Assembly (NCBI GenBank): GCA_963169105.1
Contig: OY720641.1
Span: 75,095,496 to 75,159,495, forward strand
Direction of reading: 5' to 3'
Length of the DNA stretch: 64,000 bases
Source of the DNA: Ceriagrion tenellum
Lineage: Eukaryota; Arthropoda; Insecta; Odonata; Coenagrionidae
The translations under genes and the position numbers were made by a program. The notes below the pieces were generated by a model. That model had not been told where the DNA came from, made no database searches, and saw only the letters and a list, made by a program, of their open reading frames with translations. Within the stretch, counting starts at the first letter, position 1; each line of letters opens with the position of its first letter. Below are positions 12,601 through 25,405 of the stretch, one piece after another.

Positions 12601-15010
12601 GACAAATGAATATTTGTATTATTACAGTATTTTTATTTTAACTGCCTCGACGGCTACTATATTTAAGAAATTAAAGGAAATAGCAGATGGGGGAAACAGC
12701 CCTCACGCGAGTAGGAGGATCACCTCCATACATTCGAATCAAACACAACAACATTTAACTTCGTTGAATGATCGGGAATCGGCGTGTCAGTCGAGGCAGG
12801 TCGAAACATTGTAATAACCAAAGTTAAGCAGGAAGAGAAAAAAAGTCCTGAGAGAGCATATCATACGATGCAGGAATTGAAAAAAGAGAGAAACTAGAAA
12901 AGTCAGCACTACGTACTACCGTTAAGATTTAAATTCAACAAATGTTGTAAGCAACAAATGCACTCCGATACTCACTCAATAGCCAATCAACAATAATAAA
13001 TAGTTATGCCTTCATTATATGATAACAAACAATGACTCTCAAGTGTTAAAATTTACGTATTGATAGAAATTTTATTTCAGCAGAGATAAAATAATTACCA
13101 GATCATATAATGAGTCTGAAACAGATCTAAGCTGAAGAGACATGTGAAATTAATAGCTAAAGCATGGTTTTCCACCGGAAAGACTACATTTTACGTTTTG
13201 GTTTTCAGAAAATGTTTTTCTTCTTAAAATATTTTTTATTTCAAACATGAAACTAAACCATGTTGGTGGTACCAAAACTTACTTGCTAAGTAATTAACAC
13301 TGATCATTGCAAAGAACAAAATTAAGTACATCTCTATGAAGAAGCGTAACGGTAGGAACATTCGTGAGTAAATATTCTGAGGTGTACTTGACCAAGCACT
13401 AAGGAATGACCAAGAAGATGCCAAACACGAAATAAAGCTTTTGTGAGTGGCTAAGCTTTTAATGGAATCACGATTTTTAAAAATTACACTAACACTATTA
13501 ATTGTGATAACTTTTTCAAGATATTTTAAATTGCCTTAAAGGCAAAATTTTTTGAGGAGCTTAATTATCACGGTTTTCCTCTAGTCCTAACATTAAATCC
13601 CACGGCACTAACATTTAGAGCCCCTAATCACATTTAACGTGAAAAATGCGCAAATGATTCGGCGTGCTGGTTAATCGTTCGTTTTGTTGGCGTTAATGTG
13701 AAAACTTGTATTTATGGATATTTACCGCGTCAGTCATTTCTGCAAACAGCAGTTTTGCCCGTGTCTGGAGTCATCAGATCAAAGGACGAATGCCATGCAT
13801 AAACAACCAATGCGGTGAATATCCAAAAATACAGGAAACTAATGCGTGGTATACAGTCAGAAGCACGGATGTAGAGGTATGAATCCCTTTGAACGCGTGC
13901 CGCATAATCTGTGATGAATATGTTTTGAAAATATGGCGTTCAAAGTGACAATTTTGGATGTAAACCTCTCTTAACAGGCATAAGTAGCACCACGTGGTGT
14001 ATCCTCATACCAGTTTGACTGGCAATGAAATCATCTTCTACAAGTGAGCCATATAGAAAAGTCACTTTCAATTAACATGGCTCGGTAATGTAAACAAAAA
14101 CATAGATAAATTTCAATCAGGAGATCAATAACCGAATTTTGGTCAAGATTGCCTATTCTTCATTTGTAATTTCCACATGTTGATTTTTATTTCTCCCATA
14201 TTTTTGGGCGCTAATAAAAACAGAACGATATACCCATACGTTGCGAAACATGTCATATTTCCCCTTTTGTGTTTTGCCATTCCTTTCTGCAATTTTTTCG
14301 CAACCTCATGGCTGGTGTGCCAACACCCCATTACACACTGTTTTTTTCGGCGGTTTGGATAACACCATTTTATTTGTTACCAAATTGATAGAAGGAAAAA
14401 TACACTGTTTTACTTCTGACAATTAATTTGCACCAATTACAACCTGAAACCATAGTTTACTAACTATAACTAAAATATTTTCCACCATATACTTTTTCGA
14501 AGCTTCTAAATCTCGTATGCGTAAATAAGGGGGTCATATCAGGCCAGAGCATACGGTACAACTATAGGGAAGGGGGAAATTGTATAGAAGGTAGACAGGG
14601 AAGCAAAATGCGGTAAAATGTTTTTAATACCCAATACACCGTTTTCGTAGGTGGGTATAGTCATAAAATTTTAATTTCCAGTCACAGGTAAAGCTGGTAA
14701 AACTTCGAATTCAATAGTTTCCACCTTACCGCCCGATCCTTACATGCCTCTTCAGGTTCACTAACATGCATACATACCCATGCAGGCACTCTAAAGACCT
14801 CAAATATTAGTACTAACATTATATTACCTGATAATATAATTTTCTCATTCGAACACTTTGGGTATATTTTACCATGTCGATCTACCTCACACCCCATTAC
14901 ACGAGGGTGGTAGGGAAAATGACTCAATGCGGCTTAAGGAAAGTATTGAAAGCATTCAACGGGATTATGAAAAATTCAAATTGTAAGTATAAACGATTAT
15001 TCATTTATTG
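12601..15010. other. AT-rich noncoding spacer
   Basis: No gene or element is recognised. The stretch includes the second copy (13986-14002) of the 17-bp string with the CACGTG core found at 2760-2776. Confidence 0.55.
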
Positions 15011-15125
15011 GTCCTTCATTCCTAAGATTGGTTGACTACAGCCCTCCACCCTTACCTATCTTATACTAGTTCCGTTACCTCCGGGTATCTTTTCCTATGT
15101 ACCATAGATGTTTCCTAAGTGAACG
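15011..15125 (-). mobile_element. LINE-A fragment 2 (extreme 3' end)
   Basis: On the minus strand this reads as a VHRK-like start, then EVTEL, then GWRAVVNQS and a stop, which is the C-terminal signature of the LINE-A family. Positions 15021-15102 match 55682-55763 without gaps at 72 of 82 bases by hand count. It is a short 5'-truncated copy with what looks like a small internal deletion just before VHRK. Confidence 0.85.
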
Positions 15126-15639
15126 ACTATATGCCTCCAAATATTTAATTTTTTTCAGTTCAAAACCTCTAGCGTAGGCACCTGATGGTTCCTAAACGTA
15201 ATGACTGCCATATGAAGCTGATAGTAAGCATTTAAAAATCTCGCAAAATATACGTATTCGTGCTTGCCAACAATTATCACTATTCAAAATGACAAATAAC
15301 TATATACCACCAATTTTTTAATTCCATATTCATCCACATGAGGCCACAGCACGAGTATATGCGCTTGGGCAGTGGAGGGAAAACGCGGTTGACATGAATT
15401 GAGAGCAGTAACAGAGATTTTTATTCAAATAAAAGCTGTCAACAAGCCAAAAACTGTTTGATGGAAACTGAGGGTGCGAACTATTTAATTAAACCGATGA
15501 TAGACATTACAAAATAAAAAAATAGCGAGGTATTTTGATTGCTGACAATAAATACTCTAATTAAAATTAACAAAGTAATGATAAGCTACTAAATATGGAT
15601 TTTTTTTCTTATTCGAGTGTCTCTAGGAACACGTAATAA
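15126..15639. other. AT-rich noncoding spacer
   Basis: No feature recognised. Confidence 0.5.
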
Positions 15640-16700
15640 GTACTAAATCGGTTAGGGGAAAGAAGAGGATAGAGAAGTGATATGAGATACGGGATAGAAG
15701 AGGATTGAGGGGAAGGATTGAGAAGCAGGAAAAGGAAGGGAGCAAGGATATATACTGGAGGGGGGGCGGGGCAGGGCTGGCGGTCGGATGAGGCGAAGAC
15801 GAAACTCGAACTCTCTCTTCTCTCTCCCTATATCTCTTATTCTCTCCCCCTCTCTCTACATCCTCTTCCTTCTCTCTCTCTCTCTCCATGTCCCTTCCCC
15901 TCTGCGAGAGAGGCTGCAATCGATATTTTCGCGTCTCTGCAAGGCCTGGGAAGAGTGAGGCAGGGCGTGGAGAGGGGGGAGGGCGGTGGGGAAGTGGGAT
16001 GCTGGATGTATGGTGGCGGGGGAAGGAAAAGCGAGAGAGGGGAGGCGGAGGGAGAAAGGTGGAACCGAGGGTTGGGTAGTTTGGGTGGAACATACTGGAG
16101 GAGTGTGGGGTTCGGGGAGAGGGAGAGAGGAAGAGCACTGAGGACGAAGGACGTGCTGTTTTGAGGGGAAGACAGAGAGCAAAGGAGAGGGGATGCAAGG
16201 GTTAAGTAATGTGGGAGAGGAATGGGGAGAGGGAGGAGAGGTAGGTTTTAGGCTTCGACTGTGGGGAGAAGGGCGCAGGGGGGCTTTTGCGGGAAAAGGG
16301 CCGACCGGGGAGAGGGCGAGAGGGGGGTGGGATAGCGGGAAGGGCCGGGGTAGCGGCGCGGGGAGACTACTGCGGGCGGACTCGTCCAGATTCCGAGTCA
16401 CAAATGGGTCCACAGCCCCACCCAGTGTTGTAGGCTGAGAGAGGAGGTTGGGTGCCAGGGGCGGCGAGAATAGCAGTCGGGAAGGGGGGCGGGGGGCGAG
16501 GGCGTTGAATCCTCGAGACTTGAGCGATACAAGTCGGCGGGGAGGTCCACGCACTGTGGCCCCCGCCTTTATCGGACTATATCCACTATCCCTCTCCATC
16601 AACCCCCGATCTCCTCGCCCACCGCGGCCTCCGGCCCCCACACCCTGGGGGCAGCAAATACTACTGCCCCACCTTCAATCCCACAGCTCCCATTGATAAG
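15640..16700. other. 1-kb GA-rich / GC-rich island
   Basis: The largest compositional island of the window. The plus strand is GA-rich at 15650-15780, CT-rich at 15810-15900, then very G/A-rich from 15955 to about 16520, and C-rich again at 16555-16690. Long open frames on both strands (up to 261 codons on the minus strand, 15856-16641) translate to proline-, serine- and arginine-rich low-complexity sequence and follow from skewed composition rather than selection. A CpG-containing promoter or 5' exon region of a host gene is a reasonable guess. There is no TATA box or start codon context that I would defend. Confidence 0.45.
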
Positions 16701-17290
16701 GATCTTAGGATATATCGGCCTCCCGCATCATATCTTGATATCCTTTGGGATCCTAGCTACATCAAAGAGACTGTTATTCATTTGTTTAAAAGATGGAATA
16801 AATGAATAGGCTAGGTAAGTTTTCGTCAACAGTAACTTGTAAGATCTTTGTATGTTTAGGTAATACAAATCTATAAATTATTCCTGCCGCCTTTTTGAAA
16901 CAGGGTACTACGTGCATCACATATTGATATCCACTTATAGAATGAAAGAAAATTTCATTCACGAACAAGATTGGAATGTAGACGATACGTTACTTTTACA
17001 CAAATAGGAATGCTGAGTTGTTAACTCTTAAGTTCAAAAACTGAGATCCCATCAAAAACAAATAGAGCCGTTTCCTAAAAAAAATCACTTTGGGGGGTAT
17101 TTTTGATCTCTACTTTGCAATATATTCAATCCGGTTCACCGCCGTGGTGGAGGGGGTTCAAGTATAAATTTCTATAGAGGTCAACCAGAAATTGCCCTCG
17201 AATTATTCCGTTATTTTGGATTAATTAACTAGCTTAGTTATTGCTAACACGTTTAGTGCTAACTTAATTCTATAATAAAATCCTCTATTG
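16701..17290. other. AT-rich noncoding spacer
   Basis: No feature recognised. Confidence 0.5.
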
Positions 17291-17295
17291 TCTAA

Positions 17296-17535
17296 CCGGC
17301 CCCGGTAGAATGGGTTGAGTCCTCGCCTGCTAAACCGAGGGTCGCGGGTTCGGATCCCGCTTGGATGGAATTGTCACCTCTCAAGGCATGGATGTTCGAG
17401 TTCGTATGTTTTTGCTATTCACCCGATAGAAATTGCGCAAATGAACTGTATTCGGGATAGTGAACATCAAATAAATAAAAATATAAATGAATAAAATAAA
17501 AACAAATAAATAAAAGAAAAACAAATAAAATAACC
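17296..17535 (+). mobile_element. tRNA-derived SINE, copy S1
   Basis: A tRNA-like head begins with CCGGCCCCGG and GTAGAATGGGTTGAGTCC (A-box region) and has a B-box-like GGTTCGGATCC at 17347-17357. It is followed by a non-tRNA body of about 110 bp and an A-rich tail of AAATA-type units to about 17532. The head and the start of the body (GGCATGGATGTTCGAG) resemble the minus-strand copy at 41901-42078, so they are one family. SINEs are transcribed by RNA polymerase III from the A and B boxes and mobilised by LINE enzymes. I could not define target-site duplications. Confidence 0.82.
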
Positions 17536-19470
17536 GCAGTATTAAAATTGAAAAAAATGGGGATGTTTAATATTACTTGATACGCTTCAACATGTGGACA
17601 CAGTACATGCATATAAACAATTCAATTAATGCGTTACATTAAATGCAACAAGAAAGAAAAATATTTTTTAAACTTAATATGCACCTCCAATCATCAGAGA
17701 AATAATCCAAGAACTGTTGACCCTTTGGAACGATTTAAAAATACACACTACAAATATTGCTATTTTTGTTTGCAAATATTATGTAATAAGTAAAATAAAA
17801 ATGTCAATGCTCTATTGTGTTTATATTTTTAAAGTTGTGTTTCAACGCTACCTAAATATTCCTTTGGTAATATATTAACATATTCTCACTGTCCTTTCAA
17901 CCCAAATATTCTTCCCTTAAAGATACTCCTAAGTCATTCTAGATACGAAATAAGGTTTCTTTGTAAAAACATACTGAGGCAGAATAGAGGGATTATGTCT
18001 TGAGAGCGAACTGAAGCATTAGTGATATTTCTGTATATTCAATAATCATGAAAGCCATGTACATAGCCAAAAGCATATTTCGAGGCAATATTAACCAACT
18101 CTTCTACCAATTCGTAATCCATTGATTCAATCATCAAGTCAGGTTAAAAACTCGACGGATGATAATTACAAAATATGATTTGCTAGCAAAAAATGTTTTC
18201 ATTTAATAAATTAATGCAGATAAACACGTCAAATGCAATGAAAATAAGCTGCTTCAATCATGTCTCTATGCCGACCTGGCAATTATTCCAGGAATATCAT
18301 ATGGCCACCATGATTTATTTAGTCTATATAATAGGAAATAAAAACAAAGTGGTACGATTTTATTGATCCACGTCTACCAACAAACTGAAATCAGCTTAAA
18401 TTATTTTGAAATTTTCCCAGTGGTTCCAGTGTTGTTTAATCTGGGATTCGCAATTATTTCACAAATCCTGAATCATAAATTAATTGAAATAATTTCAATT
18501 TCGCAATGACTTGAACCATTTGTTTTGTATATTTGCGCTAAAAAAAATAAAGAATATCTGTCAACGAAACCATCCACCATTTGATAGGTGTGACATTCGA
18601 TGTGCTGATTAGTATAAAAATAAAAAATGAGCTTATTATTTGCATTTTATAGAATATTTGCTGACACATCAAAAATGAGACGCAACCAAACTGAAATGAC
18701 TCATTTCACGGCTAAAATTTCGCAAATAGCCAAAACAAGGGAGGAAATATTAAAATTCGTTTCGATGATTGAAATCAACGCCAATATGAAAATTACGGTA
18801 CCAGAAGACACAAATGAAAGACAATAACATAAAATTATATTATACATTCATCTGTGTCCCTAATAAAAGTTTAAACGCAAGTTCGGAATAGGTCATTAAA
18901 ATTGGACAAAACATTGCCCAAGCCTTATTGCCTAAGACTTATTTGAGGCTAACAGTAACTGAAATTTGCCCTTAATGAAGTTAGCATATGAATATACTGC
19001 GCTCCGTGGAAATATTTTCTGAACTTAACGAAGTACGACGTACACAATGCTAATAGGGATTGATGAAATAAATCAATAAGCAACTAATACTTCAACCTCA
19101 GAGTTGACTCCACGGCTTATCGTGGCGTAAATTAGTCTCTCGAGAATAGGAGTACTTCTCAGTACATAATTACACGCAAACTTGAACGGCTGAGTTTACA
19201 GTCAAGCCCGATTGTTATTTCAATAATAATACTTCTCTCCATAAATGAGGTAAAGTCGCTTATAAGAACCGAAGCGAATGATTCTAAGAGTATTTATACT
19301 TACAAGCAACAATATCTCAATATCCATCGTAAACTCTTGGAAGGAAAAATAATTACTTTTGTGGATTAACACGGAGCACTAACGGTAATCATAGCGATTA
19401 AAATAGTTATTGTATCGAAATTTAGCTTAATTTAGCATATAAAATTAATGATTGAAGGCGTAACTTTGTG
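17536..19470. other. AT-rich noncoding spacer
   Basis: No gene or element recognised. A near-palindrome AATTGAAATAATTTCAATT lies at about 18481-18499. Confidence 0.5.
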
Positions 19471-19479
19471 GAAGATTAC

Positions 19480-19633
19480 CGAAGACATGACGAAAAAGAA
19501 AAATCTCTTAGTGAATTTCACACTTAAACCTAAAATTCCTCTGAAAATGATTGCAAGGCAATCGAAACCTAGGTCGGTAATAAAAATTTCAAGTGTGGAA
19601 TTTACTAAGAGATTTTTCATTTTCATCATCTTA
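19480..19633. repeat. Foldback inverted repeat
   Basis: Left arm 19499-19528 and right arm 19588-19617 are reverse complements with about four mismatches over 30 nt, sharing AAAAATCTCTTAGT at the outer end. Weaker complementarity continues outward through AAGAYATGA-like sequence on both sides. The loop is about 60 nt. It looks like an eroded foldback or MITE-like unit. No transposase or clear target duplication is seen. Confidence 0.75.
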
Positions 19634-19727
19634 ATTTAGAGTTTTGAATTCTCTTTGCCTCACATAAAATCATAATAAATAACCAATTTAAAAAAAAATT
19701 AAACAATTCAAATCACATTGATATAAA

Positions 19728-20015
19728 TGAGGGCAGGGGTGGCCCAGTGGTAGCATATTTTAATCCCGTTCCGCGGGTCGCAGGTTTGAAATCAAGTGAC
19801 GGACTCTAGAATACAACACTCTGATAAACTCAAGGCCGCAGTCTCAGACATTGATGGTGAAAATCAAAAAGGTCGGGGAGAGGTACCAATAGCCACAGTT
19901 TCGGAGAAGTGTGATATTCACGGAATTGACCGTAGTACTGCGGTGTGAAAGGCAACAGGGAAACCACCACACTGCCCTAGAAGTTACAACCCAACATTCT
20001 ACTGCAAAAAAATCT
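19728..20015 (+). mobile_element. tRNA-derived SINE, copy S3 (distinct family)
   Basis: The head contains a perfect A-box form TGGCCCAGTGG at 19740-19750 and a decayed B box GGTTTGAAATC at 19783-19793, spaced as in tRNA genes. The body (about 19800-20000) includes GGCAACAGGGAAACCACC and ends in an A-run near 20006. The body differs from S1 and S2, so this is a second SINE family. Confidence 0.75.
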
Positions 20016-20520
20016 TAGGATTTAAAGAATGATGATATTTTAATTGTAGATTAACACGGATTTTCTTTGAGATTTAGGGCAGTTTATAAGAAGTAAGACA
20101 AATATTTACCAATCTCTAATATCTCATTGTGAAAAGTATTCGTTTAGTTCGTTCGTAAAGGGTCATAATAGCATAACATGTTACCAAGTTATATAATACT
20201 TGAGGCTATATATGTATATCCGACGTATTTGAAGAATAATATTAAGAAGATATTTTTACAAAATGATTTGGTCGATGCATACTAGCTTTTATAAGTGTTG
20301 AACATGCATCTGTGCCATTTCATTTCACGACATAAGTTCATGCGATATTTTACCTTGTCGGATTTTTTGGAGAGATGAAGGTACTTTTAGTCGATTACAA
20401 CATTGAAAGTATATTAAAAGATAAAAAGAAAGACATATTTACACATCAGTGTTGTAAGTAAGCTAGAGATAAAAAGGTGTCAAAAATATGGGTATCCTTC
20501 CTGTGCACCAAAATTAGCTC
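20016..20520. other. AT-rich noncoding spacer
   Basis: No feature recognised. Confidence 0.5.
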
Positions 20521-20530
20521 CTTTTATACC

Positions 20531-20580
20531 GAGAGATGGCGGCGCTGTTGTCGCTGACGTCATTTCCCAAGATGGCCGCC
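20531..20580 (+). promoter_or_regulatory. YY1-CRE-YY1 motif cluster
   Basis: Within 50 bp there is AGATGGCGGC (20534-20543), a perfect palindromic CRE TGACGTCA (20555-20562), and AAGATGGCCGCC (20569-20580). AAGATGGCGGC is the consensus bound by YY1/Pho-type zinc-finger factors, and TGACGTCA is bound by CREB/ATF bZIP dimers. The cluster stands in AT-rich DNA. No transcript is identifiable next to it, and similar strings can sit in mobile elements, so function is inferred. Confidence 0.5.
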
Positions 20581-23380
20581 AAAACGATGATAAACATCAG
20601 CCAAAGTATACCATACCACGGATAGGTTCAGCAAGAGCGAAGGCAAACTGCCTGGATTTACGCTACTAAATTCATATACTCTTATGTGGGGAGAAGGCAT
20701 CCGTTGATTTCACGCCTTAGAAAGTACTCGGACTGGCCTCAATTCGTGAGGAGAATAACATCTATATGTTTGAGAGTTCAAATATTTTGCTTACGTATAA
20801 CTAGATATTCATCACAGTTTTGGAGGGAATTCGTAAAGCAATCGTAAATTGAAATATAAACTCAGGAAGGTATCCCGGTATTGCTTGCCGTCATGGTGAG
20901 AGAAATTTCCTCATAAGTTCTTACCGTCTCAACAATAGACCCTTTAAAGATATAATTCACGGTATCAAACATATATTGGAATACATATATCATAGTGAAC
21001 TCCAAATACCCCATCAAAAGTAATTTAAAAAAATATGATCATCCGGATTTCTGTTTTTCCCTTCGTCGCGAGGTATAATTTATCGTTAATTTCAATGATT
21101 ATATGACTCGTACAAGTTACGACCATCCTTCTAAATTAAAAGCACAATTTTTCTTGCATGTCTAGAGATATATCTGTAAAATCAAACATTTAATATTTCA
21201 ATAACAAATACACCTCTACGATAAACACAAAAAAGCACGGCACGCCCACTGGCAGTATCATCGTTCCAGCGTTTTCAACTTTCTCCGGTAGATGGTGTCT
21301 TCCCATTCTGGAGTCTCGGTATACTACTAACTCTACTAATGAATGACAATTTTCAAAATAGCGTGAATCTCAAATCTTCGCATGTTCCCTAGTCTCCCAT
21401 CCAGGCTTCGTTGAGTCAACACCCGCCAATAAGCGATGCCTATTCGTTCTGTACTTCACCAAATGGGAAAAGGGAAGTCCATCACCGCATCTGATTGGCC
21501 CTGCTATCCCTATTCAACCCTTTTCCTAATACAACTCTGGCACCATTCTTGCCCTCTCTCTATCTCGCCAACTCCCCCATATTTCTTTCAATGCCCTTTC
21601 TGTCTCCCGCATTTCACTCCACTCGACCTCAAAGTGCCCCTTTGCTCGCATTCCTTTCACTTGCTCTCCCATTTCTCTTTTTCGGCTTTCAGTGCTCATT
21701 TCATGTTTTACTCAAATCCACTCCGCCCCTATTGAGTCCCTCAGAAAACGAAAAAAAGCCAAGGGAATCCCCACTGTGAGAAAAACTTTTGTTCATTAGC
21801 AATTTCTAAACTTTAATAAAGAGATTGAGCAGTGGCAATCCAAATGAAAGGAGAAAGGCAACAGATATAAGGTGATCCTGTTTGGTTACGTCGAGGAAAT
21901 CGGAGTATATCTCAAGAGAGGAGATGGAATTCCACCGGGAGAGTGGTATTTGCAATGCAGATGCGATTTTAAGTGGAAATTTGGGGATGCGCCGAGTTCC
22001 ATTTTTAAACATGAACCCTCATTATGAGAAAAATGTCAAGGCATGAAAAGACGCAAACCTGATATATAATACCAATATATCCAAAGTTAAAATTGTCCCT
22101 TTACGGGATGAGCGAGTGATACACGTAAAGTCCTACACCCTATTCTCTCAATAAATATCACGAATAGGAAGTATCCATGACCAACACGACAAGGCTTAGT
22201 CTACGCAGACAATTACAACTTCTCACAAAGTAATGTTTGAATGCAGTGTATCAGCAAGCTAATTAGCTACTCTGGTAACAAAGTGACTACATATGCTCAG
22301 CATGACAAATTTTGAGGCTCAGATTACAATTTCACAAAAATATATGGAAAAAATTAGAAGACGTCACGCAAAACTTATTCTTTCCTGTAAACGGAAAATA
22401 TATTCAGGTTCGCTAAGAATAATTAAATACACAAAAATATGGTAACATACTTTCTAAAACGATTTCTAAATCCCAAACGCTTCAAACCATAGGTGATTAG
22501 ATATATTTCATAGATAGCAAATATAACCTAATCTGCACGAGTTTCTACTGCCTGGAAATTATAATCGTCACCACCAACTGAAGTCCTATCCATGGCGTGA
22601 TAATTGCATGTTTCCAAGTCTATCGATGCATAATCCCATCAACTATGAAATATGAAACACTTAAATCTCATGCCTGACGACAGCATCATTTATTACTGGT
22701 TAATAACGAGCAAAGTCAATTCTTTCTACTTACAATAAAACAAATCACTTTCTTAGGCCGAAGATTAGTAAATTATGAGATGAAACGGGTAACGAATAGA
22801 GAGAGTTGTGTACCAGTATTGAAATGGCTAGTTGTATAAATGAAATAAGAATATGTATCGAAATATCTGTGGCATACAGACGCGCATACGAAGGAGAGGA
22901 TAATATTTTCAAGAAAATTAGTTCAAGAGTTTTTGGCGACACTCTTCGGCTTTCGTTGGGATATATAGAAGTTCCTTAGTATATTTTGCTGTAAGAAAGT
23001 AATTTTACGAAATCGTACGCATTAAAAATAGGGGAACGCATTTAAATATTATAATCACGTGGTATCTTGAAAGGTATATAATTTCATTTAATTTATCTAT
23101 TCCCCACACTAATGGCATCTTAAATTACTGCGACGCCAATTTGTAGGGAAAGTCAAGAATAATTGAGAATCACTCGGAGTGAAGTACTCATCCAAGAATC
23201 AGAATGAAAGCTTGGCTCTATTCAACTCGAGCGCAGGTAAATTAATGATGGGCATGTAGGCATCAATCGATCAGTGATTTGGAAGTGGAGGACCATCCAA
23301 GTGTTCATTTCATCCGCGGAAAACCGATATCCAGGAAGAATATTTCCCACCGGATCATTATTTTATGATACCGTGTCCCA
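20581..23380. other. Noncoding spacer with a pyrimidine-rich stretch
   Basis: Positions 21500-21760 are C/T-rich on the plus strand and carry overlapping short open frames without family resemblance. The rest is AT-rich and featureless. Confidence 0.5.
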
Positions 23381-23383
23381 GGG

Positions 23384-23485
<102 letters not shown>

Positions 23486-23491
23486 CATCCG

Positions 23492-23547
23492 GAAGGGTGT
23501 AATTCAATACAGTGACATCGTCGTCACTGTATTCAATTACACCCTTC
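23492..23547. repeat. Near-perfect 25-bp hairpin
   Basis: Arms 23492-23516 and 23523-23547 are reverse complements with a single C:C mismatch (23505 against 23534) and a 6-nt loop ATCGTC. It begins eight bases after the end of the AT microsatellite. The pairing is too long and the loop too short for a typical microRNA precursor. Confidence 0.93.
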
Positions 23548-25372
23548 GAGATACAGCCCGGGATATCGATGGCTTTTCCAGGTTACCCTGTGCGAAATTT
23601 AATGAAAAGGCATAACTGTACAACTTGGATGCCTTCACTTCCTTTTAGAATCTGAATTATTTCATAGAAGAGAAAATTGTAGACAAATAAGGAAAAGTTA
23701 AAGTTTTCACAATTTCAATATTCCATAATTCAAAAACAGACTGCTGCATGTCAAAAATCAATTTCGATAAAATTGGTCCGGAAAAACACAACCGGTATTT
23801 TTTGTTTTTGGCTTCAGTCAGAAAGGATTGGAAACTAACATTTTGTTGGCAGAAATTGGCGATTGATTGGCATTGACGTTTTGTTCTGGCGTTGGCGCAT
23901 TTTTCAGAAGTGAATTAAACAACCTTCTGCAGTTGAACGATGCCACGACCAATTACCACGACCCTTACATCTTATTCGTATGCTTTTCTAATCAAAGACA
24001 ATATTTTATTTTTACAACTTAGGCTAATCTTCATTCATCACTCTAAATGGTAGCCTTTAATGAAGCAAAAACATTGGATCTCACCACAGCACTCTAAATT
24101 ACTTCTTACCATGGATTACTCATGAATCCTTCCTATAACGGATCTTCAAATCTCCCTAATGTCATATGTGAATACGAGTAGCATTAAATACTGTAAACAT
24201 AACAGGAAAAATATTCTATTGCTTTTAAATCGTCCAGCAAACTCGAGAATACTGTATTTTATTTATGAATGCCTTACAACTAGAGGGATACAGTATCATT
24301 ATAAATTAGATGAAATAGAGAAGCAATGGATGTTTTTCAAATAAGAGCTCCAATTTGGCTGATAATTACATTTTACAGGCTATCAAGTTCAACTGCCTCA
24401 TTTTCACCATTTCACTGGATATCTGCTTTAATTCTTGGGCACACAATATTTCCTATTCCAACCTATGCCCACCTATTTCCTCTAAACGCCGTATATTTTA
24501 ACTTGAAGTTAAAAGATAAAAAGAATTGATAGCGTTCCCATACGTGCTATCATGCGTGCGTATTAATCACGTCCTTCCTTTTTCAGATAATTACAGCCGA
24601 ATGTTTCTCATTGCAAGGCCTAGAAAGCAGGCTTTGTTTCCATTATTCCTTATATATTCCCCCATTACAGCCCTCTCAACGCTCCTATTGTAAACTACCC
24701 GATAATTATGTCATTTACCAATTCTTGTGAGGAAGGGATCTTAGTTTTGCGAACTGATATTCCATGATTGTAAGGATATGAGGTAGCGATAGGGCGCGGT
24801 ATCAGGGACCGGAACGATCGGTCGTGTACACAGCTTCCTGCTCTCATCCGGGAGGAACTATAAGGAATGCCACGAGCAACGTCCCTTCCTTAACCTCCGG
24901 ACTATGTCCTTCCAGATCGGAAGCGAAGGGGAGGAGTCCGATTGTAATGGCAGGTTAGGTAATGCTCATCTTTCACCGAAACGCAAAGAGGTCAATCGAG
25001 AATTGAACTTCCAATGGAGATCGAAAAAGAGTTTCTATCTCGAAACATGTATTTACAGGAACAGGTACATAATAAACAAAAACAAATACTTACAAAGAGA
25101 CAGTAATAGGTTAAAAGAGCTTTAGTAAAGACCATAAAGAAAAACAATTGTTTAGTAAAAATAAGCGAAGAATTTTGATACACAATATCGTGAAAGCAGT
25201 ATCATCGAAACATGCGGAAAGTGATGTATTTCCCACTCAGATAAAATTACGTGATTATCTCTTGAACAACACCGCCTTCCAATGACAAAGAGTATTTCTT
25301 CAATATTCGCCAAAGTCAGGCCTAATGAATGCCACCGCATAACTCATGTAGCATACTAGACGGCCACTGAAG
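23548..25372. other. AT-rich noncoding spacer
   Basis: No gene or element recognised. The stretch at 24780-24930 is modestly GC-richer. Confidence 0.5.
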
Positions 25373-25405
25373 GCTTACTACAAGCTTACTACAAGCTTAC
25401 TACTT
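25373..25405. repeat. Three-copy 11-bp tandem repeat
   Basis: The unit GCTTACTACAA occurs at 25373 and 25384, then a variant GCTTACTACTT at 25395. Confidence 0.9.

Noticed and set aside
15856..16641. 261-codon minus-strand open frame
   Set aside because: Translation is low-complexity Pro/Ser/Arg-rich and lies in a strongly skewed GA/CT island where stop codons are rare in several frames at once.
17296..17372. Possible functional tRNA gene
   Set aside because: A and B boxes are present but no sound cloverleaf or anticodon arm can be drawn, and a SINE body and tail follow.
23492..23547. microRNA precursor
   Set aside because: The stem is nearly perfect with a 6-nt loop and lacks the bulges, loop size and flanking basal stem typical of animal precursors.
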